From: Adineta ricciae
Lineage: Eukaryota > Rotifera > Eurotatoria > Adinetida > Adinetidae
Assembly (NCBI GenBank): GCA_905250025.1
Contig: CAJNOJ010000009.1
Coordinates: forward strand, 620,001-684,000
Direction of reading: 5' to 3'
Length of the DNA: 64,000 nt
The translations under genes and the position numbers were made by a program. Below are positions 10,673-22,216 of this stretch, piece by piece; positions within the stretch are counted from its first letter, which is position 1; each line of letters opens with the position of its first letter. The notes under the pieces are model-generated. The model made no database searches and had not been told where the DNA came from. It saw only the letters and a list, made by a program, of their open reading frames with translations.

Positions 10673-12967
10673 TCGTGCAGCAGACCGTACCGACTGGAAG
10701 CGATGAAAAATGTTTGACTTTGTTCGTTATGAGTAGTAACTCATGTTGGTGATGTATTTATATATGTTTTTGACGAAAACAAATGACGTGTAATCATTTC
10801 AACAGTTACGAATTGTTGGCGTGCGCAGAAAGATGGCGTTATAATATGCATGCTCATTGAATTCTGCTTTGACATTTAAAATAGAAATTTTAAGAATTAA
10901 AAGTAGAAAATCTTTTATGCCTTTGACTCCTTTGCAAGTCGATTCGATTTTCTTCAAAAGAAATTGACACCTCTAAATTAATTTTTTTAGCTAAAAAGTA
11001 GAGTGGAAGATAAAAAAAAACTCTACAGCTTACATTAGAGACGTATTTTGATTATGTAAGTTTTGTTTTCAAGAACATTAAATGCCACCAAGTCAGATTT
11101 CACTGATTACTTTGCACCATTTGACGTCTTTTAGTAAATGAAACAGATGATTGTAATAAGTTTGACGATGTAGTTTCCTGAAAGCTTCATGCAGCATCTC
11201 TCAGTGTGTCCGATTCATTTTTCAAATCTTGTTCAAGGATAGACAAAACAAAAAAAGGAAAAATAATTGTGTGTCGACCTGAAAAACCAGTCACATCATC
11301 TTTTATTTCTTTTTAAAGTCACAAACTATAAAACTGAGCTACGGTTTACCGTAGGGGTGACGTTAACTTGAACACTTAAAGATAAGTTAATTTGCCACTC
11401 CAAAAATATATATCTGTTTCTTGTGTTGAAGGGTGAGTTAGAACATTCGCTCTCTTTTACATAAATAGAATGACAGCTCCTTCATCGAGATTCTCTCACA
11501 ATTTCTTGTGAATTCATTGTGATGAATTAATCACCCTATGGTATTTTAGTAAATAAGAAAACATGAAAAACCTTCGAAGAAACAAACGTTATCGATTCTC
11601 TTGGGAAACAAGGCGTTTAGCTTATTGGAAAAGCTAAGCCGCTTTTTGATATCCCCAAATAGATAGCTTTAAAGACAGTCATGAAATCTACAAGAACGTT
11701 GTAATATCTTACTTTAAAACACCTGTAGTTCTGTTAACAGATAACTGCCGATTAGTTTCTTACAATACAATAGCCATGACATACATATGCGAGCATTTAC
11801 AACGAAGAGCAAAAATAGTACCCGATTTATTATTTGACTGTGGAGGATAGTATTTTATGTAGTGCGTGCTATATGTTATATCGTTCCATAGGATTTTACT
11901 CTGTGCTTTATTCTGCAATCAATTATGAAATGAATAGAACTACAGTGTTCTAGTTCTTCAGCATCGGTCTTCTTTTGCTGAAATACATATTGCTCATGTA
12001 ATTTGCCTGAAAATCTATTTTATTGCTTAATTGATGCGCATTCATATTCTCTCTTACTAGAATTATTTTCCACGATTTGATTCCACTGATAACAACAAGT
12101 AACGCTCGTTGTTAGACTCGCTCAGATCTTTGTCGTAGAAATATTGATTTCAGATGTCATAGTTTTAATGCATTATTGTATATATGAACAACAGCTACGT
12201 TACTTCAAAGTTCGTTTATGAAGATCGATAATTAACTATTGGATCACCAGAAATTGCCGAGAATATTTCATTCACTATACTTATACACCTGACTATATCC
12301 GATATCATATGGTTATACATGGTTTTTTTTCCGAGAATGGGTATCCTTTGTTGCAATTTTTTTTCTAATTCTCAAAAAACTAACATCAGAGTCGATTTCC
12401 TAGACCCAAAAACCCTTTGGTCAATTGTTAGAAAAAAAAAATTTGTCTGTAAAAAAGTGGTCCCTTGTCTAAAAAGAATTTGTACAAAAAAATTCGAAGA
12501 GCGAGCATCAGATTCGAAGTCTCACCCTGCGGAGATACAAGCAAGCAATTTATGTTTCTAAGACTCTTCTCTACGAAAAAGAGACTATGGTGGTATAGTG
12601 GTGTGAGCGGTAGTCAGAGGCCTTAGCGAATAACAATTTTCAACTTCAAAGCTGGACACTACATACCACTATATCCTTATGTGATTACAACCTTATAGCG
12701 CTAGTACCACTAATACCGCTAACACCACTAACATTGCATCCTTATACTGCTAGAATCGCTATACCACGATATATGTATACCACCATAATGTCGGACTTCT
12801 AGGCGGATAGGTTTTTCATACTGATTTTACTATCAATTATTTTTTATTTTAAATCTATTGAGCGGCAAAATCATATTCCCCAGCTTATGCCACCGTCAGT
12901 GCTGTATATTGATTTTTTTATCTGTTCCAACTTTTCTGCATTTGATACGGTCGGTATAAATATTTTT
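10673..12967. other. Intergenic; no supported gene
   Basis: Promoter side of the F-box/LRR gene, then AT-rich sequence with poly-A and poly-T runs. A degenerate stretch rich in ACCACTA and TACCGCT motifs lies at about 12587-12790, bounded by the inverted 12-mers tatggtggtata and tataccaccata. The 80-codon open frame near 12319-12561 is Lys/Phe-rich with no recognisable domain, so I do not call it. Confidence 0.45.
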
Positions 12968-13308
12968 ATCGGTGTGAAGCTAGCACCATCAAACTAAGGA
13001 TTTTCTGAAAACGAACTCCAGTCGATAAAACCGAGAATATTCGATGCAGAATTTAATTCTGAGTCCAATGATGCCACTTTCATTCACGGGGAAAATTCGG
13101 TACGGAGCTTACCTTGATTCTTATTTTTTCGCATATATATACAAATATTTTTTTTTAATTCGAAAAACTTTTTTCCGAACGTTTTCCCGTGAATTAAAAT
13201 GTCACCATTCGAATCAGAATTGAATTCTGCATCGAGCAGAATAGGTTCTATCGACGGGAATTCATTTTCACAAATTTCTTAGTTTGATGTTGCTAGCTTC
13301 ACACCGAT
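12968..13308. mobile_element. Foldback / MITE-like element with about 135-bp inverted arms
   Basis: The left arm begins atcggtgtgaagctagca at about 12968. The right arm ends with the complementary tgctagcttcacaccgat at about 13308. The arms match, with scattered differences, for about 135 bp, including reciprocal blocks such as gatgcagaattcaattctga and ttcacgggaaaa. The roughly 70-bp loop is AT-rich (tatatatacaaata, poly-T). No coding capacity. A target-site duplication is not clear. It resembles a non-autonomous DNA transposon or foldback element. Confidence 0.7.
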
Positions 13309-16300
13309 TAATTTGTCTCGGATTTATTGATACTTTGAAGATCCACCTTCTTTTGTCGTCTATCCCTTTATCCACAAGTCAGACGACTACCATCTAAAAA
13401 TATATATTCTTACGTTTAAATACAGGATAGCAACGTTGCAAATCTAATTCACGTATCGGTATAGATCATACTTGAATTTCGAGCATACCCAATCGCTTAC
13501 CGAGCAGACGTAATTATGATATCGTATGAAATTCTATTATTAAGAAGAATCATCATTAAACATCCTTCGCTTGTAAAATCAGTATAGCCGGTTGAGTTTT
13601 TCTTGAGTTCGTGAAAGTCATGTTCCTTATAAGGACATTCCTGTCATATCATCACGAAGTATTTTCTGATATGAGAAATATTAAAAAAGATGAACAGAAA
13701 AGAATAATCGAACTATCTTTTTTTTTTAATCACCTGTGAGCTAGCGGCGAACATAGCAGTATGTGTTTTCTGTTTTAGTCATCGAAGAAAAAAGAGAAGA
13801 ATAGTAGAATAATCGTTATAGACTACTTGAACTATTTTTGTTAATTAGGTAACAATAATAGCATAAAAACAGACTTTTACTTGAACTAGGATACGATTTG
13901 CTAAAGTACTCACCCTCTCGTCAATCAAAATGATTATCGTCACACGCATACATTGAAGTAGCCTTTTCGTATATTGAGCAGAATATGTGAAAATTTGCGA
14001 TTCATCGATTTTTTATATTTACAACACAGAGTGGAATTTTTTTCTCGAGCGCTCCTCAGGAAAACAGCACAATTCTATCTTGAGCTATCTCTTGATTCTT
14101 GTTAAATTTAGATTAGTTTTCAAATATCACATGTGTAAACTGTATGTCAGTTTATGTAAGTTACTTTTTAATATCGCACAAAAATAAATATTCAATTGGG
14201 ACGTGATTGACATTGTTCACTCACTATTCGAACTCACTTTCAAACGATAATCGCATCTGTTGAGAGTGTTTGATTTTATTTACTTACAAGTTTAGACATG
14301 ATAGGACAGGAGCTGTTGTACAGATTAATTCAAACTCAATTTTTGACGCTCTTCCAAATAAAACTGATATTGGCTATATTGTTTGAAAGGTTTTTAGCGT
14401 TTAATTCACTCAAACGCATAATTTTCTCAAAGATAGAGAAACTTATTTTTCTATTATTTGTCACTTATATATAAAGAGTCAAAATATCTTTAGTTCTAAT
14501 GAAGTTTCATGCTTTCGTATAGGATCAACTTAATGTCTATTAAACAACAAACTAAGATGATGAAAAAGGTATGTAAACAGGCTGTATTAATGCGAGCGCC
14601 TTATCATAATCCACCATGGTTGAGACATGCAGCCAATAGTGTAGAGAAAAAAGAAAAATACCAAGTCAAACATCAAAATCAATGAATAAAAAGAAAAAAC
14701 TCAAACAGCATCATCAATTGAAAAAGTATGAACAATTGAATAGTATCGCTTTTTTTCACATTAATATTACTTAATCTATTGAAATTATTCGTTTTTAAGC
14801 AGAATAAAACAGACAACGAAATGAAATAATCAACCGATGTAATTGCTGTCGGTCGCTGTTTCAGACGACAAATTTGGTCGAAGTTTTACATTAGCGGGAA
14901 AGATATATTTTCTCTATAAAATGTTAATATGTACGATATTATTAATGTCTTAGAAATTCTTGCATTCAACTTTTCTGTAACATTTCATACGTTGTAAATA
15001 AACATATAATAAATCTCCATATATATTCAACTTACATTTTCGGCAGTTAAATAGAACAATTAATCATATCCGTATTCATAAACCGTAAATCCGTAATATC
15101 AAAATCTGTAATGTCAACGTCGACTATTTCATAATGAGTTTCAACACAATAATTACCGCAATAGTAGAATGCGAAACAAACATATGTCACATGACAAACA
15201 AAGTGGGCCATTTGTTCTTCTTATATCACTGCACGTCGACATACAATGACAAATAATTGGCCAATGAAAATCTAGACCAGTCTCTGTAATGCATCCCAAT
15301 AAGCAAATAACGGCATTCGCCCATAAAGCTCACGATTTTACTTCCAGTACAGATCTCTATATTACTTACATCGTCCAGGAGTTATTTTGTTGTGAAAATT
15401 GATGTCTTCCGGCAATATCATATGTATCGATCTGTATAGTCGTGAATAAATATCTTTTTCCTTCTTCGATTGGCCTATTCGCTGACCATACCACTAAGAA
15501 TCAATCGTCTGTACATTCAAATAACTCAGCGCAAACAAATCACACACTGATGCTTTTCTTCGCACATGAATTCATACATTAGGATACCCTTACCTTCGTC
15601 TGCATGATATGTGTATCATTTACCTGTTATATTTGATAATCATACAAAAAAATCAATCAACGTCGACTGTCTCGAAGTTCTCTCAGACTATATTCTAAAT
15701 TACTATCGAGTCATGTATAAATCGATCCTCTCGGACATTAGAACACATTGGGTCCTATATACACAGTCCTTCCATTTCAGACATATAGGAGGTCTCGTCA
15801 TACAACGAGATCTTATAAACTGTGTTTTATTTGCAACAATTACTAATTGCGAACATAGAAACTTCGAACATCTTTAATTACTTCGTTAGTTGAGTTCCTG
15901 ATGATCTCAACTTTGATCGCACAGTAGAAAGATCAAAAAGATTTAGATATCCAAGCTGAAAAGCTCAAAACATCAACGAGGGTGAAGATGAGTATGAAAG
16001 AAATAACCTACGAACAACAAAGGGATTTACCTGAAAATTTTCCTCATGCAACATGTCTATCGTTGAAAGTTAATACAATTGTCATTTTCAATATGTTGTG
16101 TTTACCATGTTTTTCTTCAACATATTGATTAATAGTATTAGTAACATAAACAAAAATGTAAAATATTATTAATAAAAACTAATTATGGCTTTTCCACATG
16201 TGTCTTTAGCTTCCATCGCTCTGCAAGTGATTTATTTCACTGTATTCTTGTCGTCCTGCACTACAAAGTGTACATTGGGAACGCCGTATATCGGAACATT

Positions 16301-16569
16301 CTTCACAAAGAAAAGGCTTAGATACCCATAAACCATTTATCTACTGAACAGTTTTGAACTGCAGAATTATGCATAATATGCGTTTTAAAGATATCTTATA
16401 TTACTTCTCACAAACTATTTGTTTAACAGAGCGTTGAATATGGGATGCCAGGATCTGGTATTTTGAAAGCTCGTCTCATATCCGATTTAATTCACAAGTT
16501 TAAACAGGTAACGTTACATTCGTCTTTCCCGACCTCGATTACCTTTCGGTCAACCCTTACTCGACAACC
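13309..16569. other. Long gene-poor interval
   Basis: AT-rich with poly-T tracts. A 50-codon open frame at 14533-14685 (starts MSIKQQTKMMKKV, ends KHQNQ) and an exon-like segment at about 16430-16509 (VEYGMPGSGILKAR...) followed by a gtaacg donor are the only hints of coding. Neither can be assigned. Open frames at 13987 and 15611 look random in composition. Confidence 0.4.
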
Positions 16570-16812
16570 AAAAAAATCTTATCCCTTAATTAGTAATTAG
16601 CTAATTAGCAAATTGAAATTTCGAGAAACTGACACCGGATTCGAAATCCTCGACCTCGTTTACCTCATCAGTGGTCAATCTTTGATGGCTATAGATAAAT
16701 TTCATTGATTCATAATATGATGCAATCTAATTGGATTATGCAAACAAACAAACTTTATGCATTTTCATCACTGTATTTATGACGCTATAACTCTTTCTTT
16801 CAGAAAAGGGAA
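16570..16812 (+). repeat. Dispersed repeat, copy B
   Basis: Partner of the repeat at 7670-7862, in the same orientation, with the same block order (TTAATTA lead, cctcgacctcg, cattgatt, caaacaaaca, gctataac, ttcagaaaaggga). A lone cgacctcgattacctt motif also occurs just before it near 16537. B-box-like gattcgaaatcc within it hints at a tRNA-derived element, but I cannot show an A box. Confidence 0.55.
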
Positions 16813-17069
16813 TAAAGGAAGAGAATCAATTTTTATTGGTCTTTAAGAAATGTCGCAATAAAGCCAAATGCACAGGCACAACTAGCCATATCTTTCATGT
16901 TTGCCAAATAAAATTTGAACGATTTTGATGTATTGTATACCAACCTAGGTCGATCATTCCGGCGACTGGACCCGTTGAAATCTGAGTCGGATCCGGTACA
17001 GCTCTTCTCGATTTCGGCACAGTTTTCGCCGATTCCAGCAGGTTCCTTGCTGCCGGATTCCGGCCGAAA

Positions 17070-17697
17070 TAGCAGGGAAATATCCGATCAGCTTCATCAA
17101 CGTTTGCAAATAAATCCTTTTTTGTTCCAACGATTACCAATGGTTTGCTCGAAATTTCTTTGTCATTTAATAGGAACTAATTATAAAAGAAAAGATCTGA
17201 ATCGTGTATAGGATTAAATCAAATGAAGTACAAACCATAATGATTTCTTTAGCTGTAGAAAAACGAATCGGATCAGTTAAGTCGATGAGAAAGATAATTG
17301 CATCGTTCATCGGAATCTGTCTCGATAAACGACCATCTACAACAAAAATATAAGATGTGTTATCGTTACATTGTTTTTATCATCACCATGCTGTAAATCG
17401 ATATTTGTACAAGTGAATTTCATGTTTCCGATTAGCAATTGTTGTGAGCCTATAAATACAAACATTTCATAGGCGAAGAAAACAAGGAGTTATTCCATAC
17501 CAGCAGAAAAACTGGATGAATATTGATCGAATTTGTTTTCTTTTAATGTATTGAGCAATGTCTTCTGAAGGGAACAGGAAAGTTCATTCCAAAAATGAAC
17601 AACAGATTTCGTATTTTACTTTTCCTGAATTCGGAAGTCCGAGAATCAAAATGGTCCCGCGTTTATTATTAAGTCCTATGTAAAATAATTGTTTCAT
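17070..17697 (-). pseudogene. Sar1/Arf-like small GTPase remnant
   Basis: Minus-strand pieces in the correct order for a Sar1-type GTPase (COPII coat initiation). MKQLFYIGLNNKRGTILILGLPNSGK is the N-terminus with P-loop. KTLLNTLKENKF follows after a short intron. IGNMKFTCTNIDL is the switch region, where the usual DxxG is degenerate. RQIPMNDAIIFLIDLTDP and VIVGTKKDLFANVDEADR carry the NKxD-type guanine motif. Introns remain between them. Downstream of DEADR the frame runs into a GC-richer stretch unlike the family. The phase between the penultimate and last exon does not match. I call it a decayed or truncated copy; a live gene with unusual splicing is not excluded. Confidence 0.5.
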
Positions 17698-18013
17698 GAA
17701 CGCTCCATTGCATGAAACTTTTTATGAAAACACGGCACTCTTTCGAAAGCACGGCGTCGCGATCGTCAGCTGCCTTTTCAGCTTTTAAACCAGTCAAACG
17801 GATTTTTATTCGATGACCTTTCTGCAGCTGCTGTAAACGATTGAGCTCAGTAGTCGTTGCTTGATTTTGTGGCTCTTCTTCAAGCTTTTGGACAACTTTT
17901 GATGTTTGATCATATTCATTTTGAAATTTTTTTCCAAGTTTGTCAAGCTGATCAACCTGAAAAAGGATTCTTTGAGCCCGAAAAATGCGAATTTCGTCGG
18001 ACTGACTTCTCAT
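17669..18013 (-). other. Unrecognised coiled-coil open frame
   Basis: A 114-codon frame beginning MRSQSDEIRIFRAQRIL, rich in Gln, Glu and Lys with heptad-like spacing through residues 15-85. It overlaps the start of the Sar1-like remnant in another frame. Upstream on the same strand a further open stretch (DNLSPFLFSMFGDKFVHLL) ends in a TGA just before it. The composition is protein-like, but I cannot assign a family. It is probably an exon of a broken gene. Confidence 0.3.
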
Positions 18014-18419
18014 AATTGGCGCAAGTCAGTGCGGCGAAACTGGTGCTACCATTAAATTTACATCATTCCCGATTGTAGAGAGTAAATGGACAAATTTGTC
18101 ACCGAACATACTGAACAAAAATGGTGATAGGTTGTCTAGAACAGGAGGAGATTTTAATAAGTGTCGTATTCCGAAGTTATACAGTGGAGTGAATATCAAC
18201 TAACAAAAGGAGATAAATCATCGTTTATTCAAAAGAAAGAGATATTGTAAGGCATAGAAATACGTAACTACGCAATTCCGAGTGATCGAGGTCAATAGGA
18301 ACTGTTTGTCTGTGACCTCGATGTGCAAGAGAAAGAGAGGAGCACAATATCACAATCTTCTCCATGCGAGATCTTACATTATTTTCATATTTTCCGGTCG
18401 GATAGAGAGGAGCAATTCG

Positions 18420-18843
18420 AATTACAAAGACCTTTAGTATTATGAAATACTGGTCTTAAGCTTTTCAGTGTTTCGGTTGCTTATCAATGTGTATCAGAGC
18501 TGATTTATGTATTCTGTCTATGATTGGTCATATGTCAAAGAGTGTCATCCAATTATGATAATCTGTTCGAATTCAATCGTTCTGATCATTGGTAATATTG
18601 AGGATTTCATTGTTTATGACTTCAAAGTTCTAGACATAACTCATCCAAATGGTTCTTGGATGTGTAGTTAATCTAAGTGCATATCATTATAAAACTCAAG
18701 GACTTCTTTGCTCAACAGATCTCACCAATATCACCTTGTCTCTAGCTCTCTATGCTTCATATTTTCTTCTGTTTGCACACTTTTTCTATGTGACATATTT
18801 AGGAAAGAAGGATATGAAGAAAAAGAGAGAAAAACAGAGTTGA
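18420..18843 (+). pseudogene. ELOVL elongase partial copy (decayed 5' part, near-identical 3' part)
   Basis: Bases 18420-18640 align in order to exons 1 and 2 of the elongase at 100-1040 but differ at many sites and carry stops. The histidine-box exon is not present as such. From about 18642 to 18933 the sequence matches 836-1130 with only three differences that I can count, including the whole C-terminal coding end and its 3' flank. The sharp change in divergence at 18642 and the missing middle part mean this copy is chimeric. It cannot encode an active elongase. Confidence 0.75.
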
Positions 18844-18934
18844 CAAATCAAATGTTCTACCCCACATAGTGAAAATCTTATTCAAACATGTGATTATTTT
18901 CCGTTTTGTCAGAAATAAAAGTATTTATGTGGGN

Positions 18935-19217
18935 ATACAGTTCAACATCTACAGATTTCGATAAATAACTTCAAGGAAATGAAGATGATCTTGGAGCAAG
19001 TTCCTCAACTGTTTAGTGTGACATTCTATTCGTTAGACATATCAAATTATTGTGAAGATATTGAACAATGGCTGAAAATGAAGAGATCAAAATCTTTGTG
19101 TCGACATGGTTTGCGATGTATCCAGATCTGGCTTGGAAATTGTCATGATCAAGATCAAAGCAGACCTCGGACACGACGCCTTTTTGGTCGATTTCATCGA
19201 AGATCACCACCTAGCTA
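18935..19217 (+). pseudogene. 3' end of a second copy of the F-box gene at 1289-3366
   Basis: Begins directly after the N at 18934 and matches 2861 onward with about three to five substitutions, up to the stop codon at 19215-19217. Relative to the first locus, 1131-2860 is missing at the N, so most of the gene may lie in an unsequenced gap. The encoded tail ends RRSPPS as in the first copy. After the stop the two loci diverge quickly. Confidence 0.7.
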
Positions 19218-19549
19218 AATCGCGATTTTCTGTATCATCTCATGAAATAGCACACAGTATTGCGCTTGTCTTTCTGTAGAACACATCGTGAGATGCAATA
19301 ATTCAAATTTTGAGTGTGTCGACCAACGAATTTCGATGTTTCAGAGGACGCGTTTCCGTCTTCGTTTAACTTAGACGAAGAGGTAAAAATGCATAGCTTT
19401 TGCCAAGTCGCAATGACGAAATACAATGTCCTTAGCGGAATATCAGAGCGGCTAGCTTTAATGTACACAGAATGTTCATTCGTCTGGTATAACTTTGATT
19501 TATTGAAAAAGAAAACATGTTATCACAAGATTGGCAAGTGATAGGTAGA
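19218..19549. other. Intergenic
   Basis: Short convergent spacer between the F-box copy and the 3' end of POLR3C. The open frames on both strands in it look like chance. Confidence 0.5.
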
Positions 19550-21614
19550 TTATCTTTGCGTTCTGGTTTCTAATAGTTTTTCGGCAGCAGCTTTGCCACC
19601 AGTTTTCTTCTTTACTGGTGCCACAGTGTTTGATAATGAGAGATAGAGTTCTAGTAGGAGAATTGTTTCTGTTAATTGAAGTTGAGCGAGATCAATTCTA
19701 GTAAAGGAAATGAATGCATTGAAACTCGGTGATAGTTCATACTTGCGGAAAGCAGCATCCAGTTTCTTGATTTGTTCTTTTTCTACTGGCGATAAAATGT
19801 CTTCGACTTCGTTGATCTGCTCTTCATCTGCGTTTTGCTCTCGAAGACTGTGAATAATTGCGTCGACTTTATCACGTTTGTCGATCAGTTTTCTATGACG
19901 TTCCTTTTCGAAATGACGTCGTTGCATTAAATTAGACATAGTCTATGGGAACACAATATAGGAAAAGAATAATACATTCATCAATTCGTTTACCTTATAC
20001 GAATGATCAAGTAAGGATAAAACTCCATTGTACAAATTTACACGGAAGAAATAAAATGTTCGAGTTGGATTGAAATCATTTGCTTTTGATAGCTCCTACG
20101 TGCAGATATTAGTAAATTCAAGTGACAGATGAAGCTCAATTGTGAAGGTATACCTCTAATGTTAACATTCCATCGATAAACATCGAATACACATATTGTT
20201 GTGCTTCTTTTGCATTAATCATTGCCATATCTTCAATCTAAAAGACAAGAGTCGATTCAATGACGTTTAATTCGACGACTTAGTTTACTTGTTTTTGTGA
20301 TAAACACCCACGTTCTTCTAACATGTTGTAAATTCTGAGTGCATTGGAGCCATATCTTTCTTTCAAGAATGATTGAATATGTGCTTTAGTTAAACCGCGC
20401 AGTGCTTTTTGAAAATCTACAATGAACAAACATAATGATTCTAGATCTCATCGAGCACAGCTTATTAACAGTCATGTCCTTACCTACTTCGTATGTTCCT
20501 CTTCCATGATCACCAATTTTGATAATACAATTATTCTAAGAGAAGCCTTTGTATAGTTGCACACTTCATGTGTAGTCTTACTTACCACATCATTGGTAAT
20601 GACATTCATATATTTCTGCAAGGATTCATCATTCAGTTGTAAGCCAGTGCTTGAGATTGTTTTTGCAATCTGTGCGAATAGCGCAACTGGGCAAGAGATT
20701 GTCGTTTATAAATAACTTACTTCGATAAATGATATCGGTATCGTTCGTGCAGGGTCCAGTTTGACAGCAGCAAGTCGCAGAATTACTCGAACAATTTTCC
20801 CAGCATTCTAATTGGATAGAGAAAAAGTAGTATTGCTCTTATCACATTTATCTATTACTTGATCGATTCGATTTGTAAATGCTTGAATCAGTTCTTCGTC
20901 GCGTAGATAAGCAAAAAATCGTTGAAAATTAACTTTCCAAAAGATTTTTTCATCACCGAATATTGGAATGGATGTTTTCACCTTTTTCTGTGCTGGTTCA
21001 TTGGACTCACACTGTTGACTAGACACCAAATATTTCCAAGCTTCTGGTGTTAATTCTGGTATTTGCGCAGAACTGGCTGTTGTTTCTTCGACAGTTGCGG
21101 CCATAAATGGTTTGGTATCATCAGCGACAATACGTTGTAGGAATTGTGCAGACACTAAGGTTTTAAACTTCTCCTTGATCGATTGCAAATTGTGTGTTTC
21201 CGGATCTTTGCCAGCTTTGATTAAACGTTCATAAACTTTAACTAGCAATGTACTCATACGTTGTTTGCCATTCAAAAGTAACTCTTCGATGATCAATTCA
21301 CCATCGAAACTATACAATTGTCTGGCACAATGAATGCATTTTGAATAATGTAATATGTATAGTGTTCGTTTGAGATTTAATGCATAGAGAACACGTTTCG
21401 TACTCGCCTCAGCCTGACATTCGACTATATCATGTATTGTTAGTGCGGCTAATGATCGTGCGATGCTTCTGGCAGGAATGTTTAGATCGCGAACGAGAAG
21501 AGCAAATGGTAGAGGACCTTTACGACTAAGATACGATGCAATTTCTTTCGAAGTTCCATCGGGAAAAAGATCTTCGAGTAGATCAAAAGCTAGTTGAATA
21601 TGATGCGTAGTCAT
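19550..21614 (-). CDS. POLR3C: DNA-directed RNA polymerase III subunit RPC3
   Basis: RPC3 is part of the RPC3-RPC6-RPC7 subcomplex that opens promoter DNA for Pol III initiation. The first exon, 20859-21614 (252 codons), starts MTTHHIQLAFDLLEDLFPD with winged-helix-type sequence and contains GELIIEELLLNGKQRMS, the strongest family signature. Eight further exons with introns of about 45-75 nt follow in frame: NAGKIVRVILRL, TISSTGLQLNDESLQKYM, NNCIIKIGDHGRGTYEV, DFQKALRGLTKAHIQSF, IEDMAMINAKEAQQYVY, ELSKANDFNPTRTFYFF, SNLMQRRHFEKERHRK and DLAQLQLTETILLLE. The last two give the helical C-terminus expected. The basic tail (KKKTGGKAAAEKL) is a local extension. Confidence 0.92.
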
Positions 21615-21742
21615 ATCTAGAATTGAATGAGGATGTTAGAAAAGAATTAAATGCAAGTTTTTCTATAGACCGATGGCATGTTCAAATTCGAATAAAACAC
21701 AGAACGAAACAAGTAATATAAAAGAAATCGTATGAGTCAAAT

Positions 21743-22090
21743 TTAGTCTTTCTTGCCAGTTGTTTCTTTGAGCAGCTCGAGTTTGCTTTTCTTGCCTGAT
21801 TGATCATCACGGAATGCCACATAGAGAAAAGCAATTAAAATGATATGAACGACGATGACAGCAACTGATGCTGAATAGATATAACTATTGCTATTGGTCA
21901 TACTAAAAATACCTTCGAACACATAGTATTTCGAAACAAAGAACGATGTTAACGGTGCAACAGTGAGCATCACTGTGAAGAAAAGCATTTTACGAAAAAC
22001 ATTCCAGATAGCGTTGTCATTTGCTGCCTCTTCTTGTTGAACAAGATCGTTGACAGTTGTAGTCGGTTGAATAACTGTTGTTCGTTGCAT
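21743..22090 (-). CDS. VMA21: Vacuolar ATPase assembly integral membrane protein VMA21
   Basis: Single-exon, 115-residue protein with two transmembrane segments. The first is about residues 33-53 (MLFFTVMLTVAPLTSFFVSKY) and the second about 71-92 (ASVAVIVVHIILIAFLYVAF). The FEG..SMTNS loop between them and the overall size match VMA21, the ER chaperone for assembly of the V-ATPase membrane sector. The C-terminus ends KKD preceded by other lysines, consistent with ER retrieval. The start Met gives the expected short cytosolic N-terminus. It lies 128 bp upstream of POLR3C on the same strand. Confidence 0.88.
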   Translation of the reverse strand: MQRTTVIQPTTTVNDLVQQEEAANDNAIWNVFRKMLFFTVMLTVAPLTSFFVSKYYVFEGIFSMTNSNSYIYSASVAVIVVHIILIAFLYVAFRDDQSGKKSKLELLKETTGKKD

Positions 22091-22216
22091 CTAGAATAGA
22101 CATATGCATGCAAAGTTGTCAAAACGAACCACGAGTGTAAACTTCGACTTTTCATCTCTTTTTATTTAGATTCATATACAGAAATGTGCACAAAACTTCT
22201 ATACAAGAAAGATATT

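Noticed and set aside
12587..12660. tRNA-like A-box (ggtatagtggtgtgag)
   Set aside because: No B box (GGTTCGANNCC) or pairing acceptor stem at the right distance, and it lies in a degenerate ACCACTATA-rich repeat.
15611..15877. 88-codon plus-strand frame in the gene-poor interval
   Set aside because: No domain, no neighbouring exon-like sequence, and AT-rich codon choice expected by chance.
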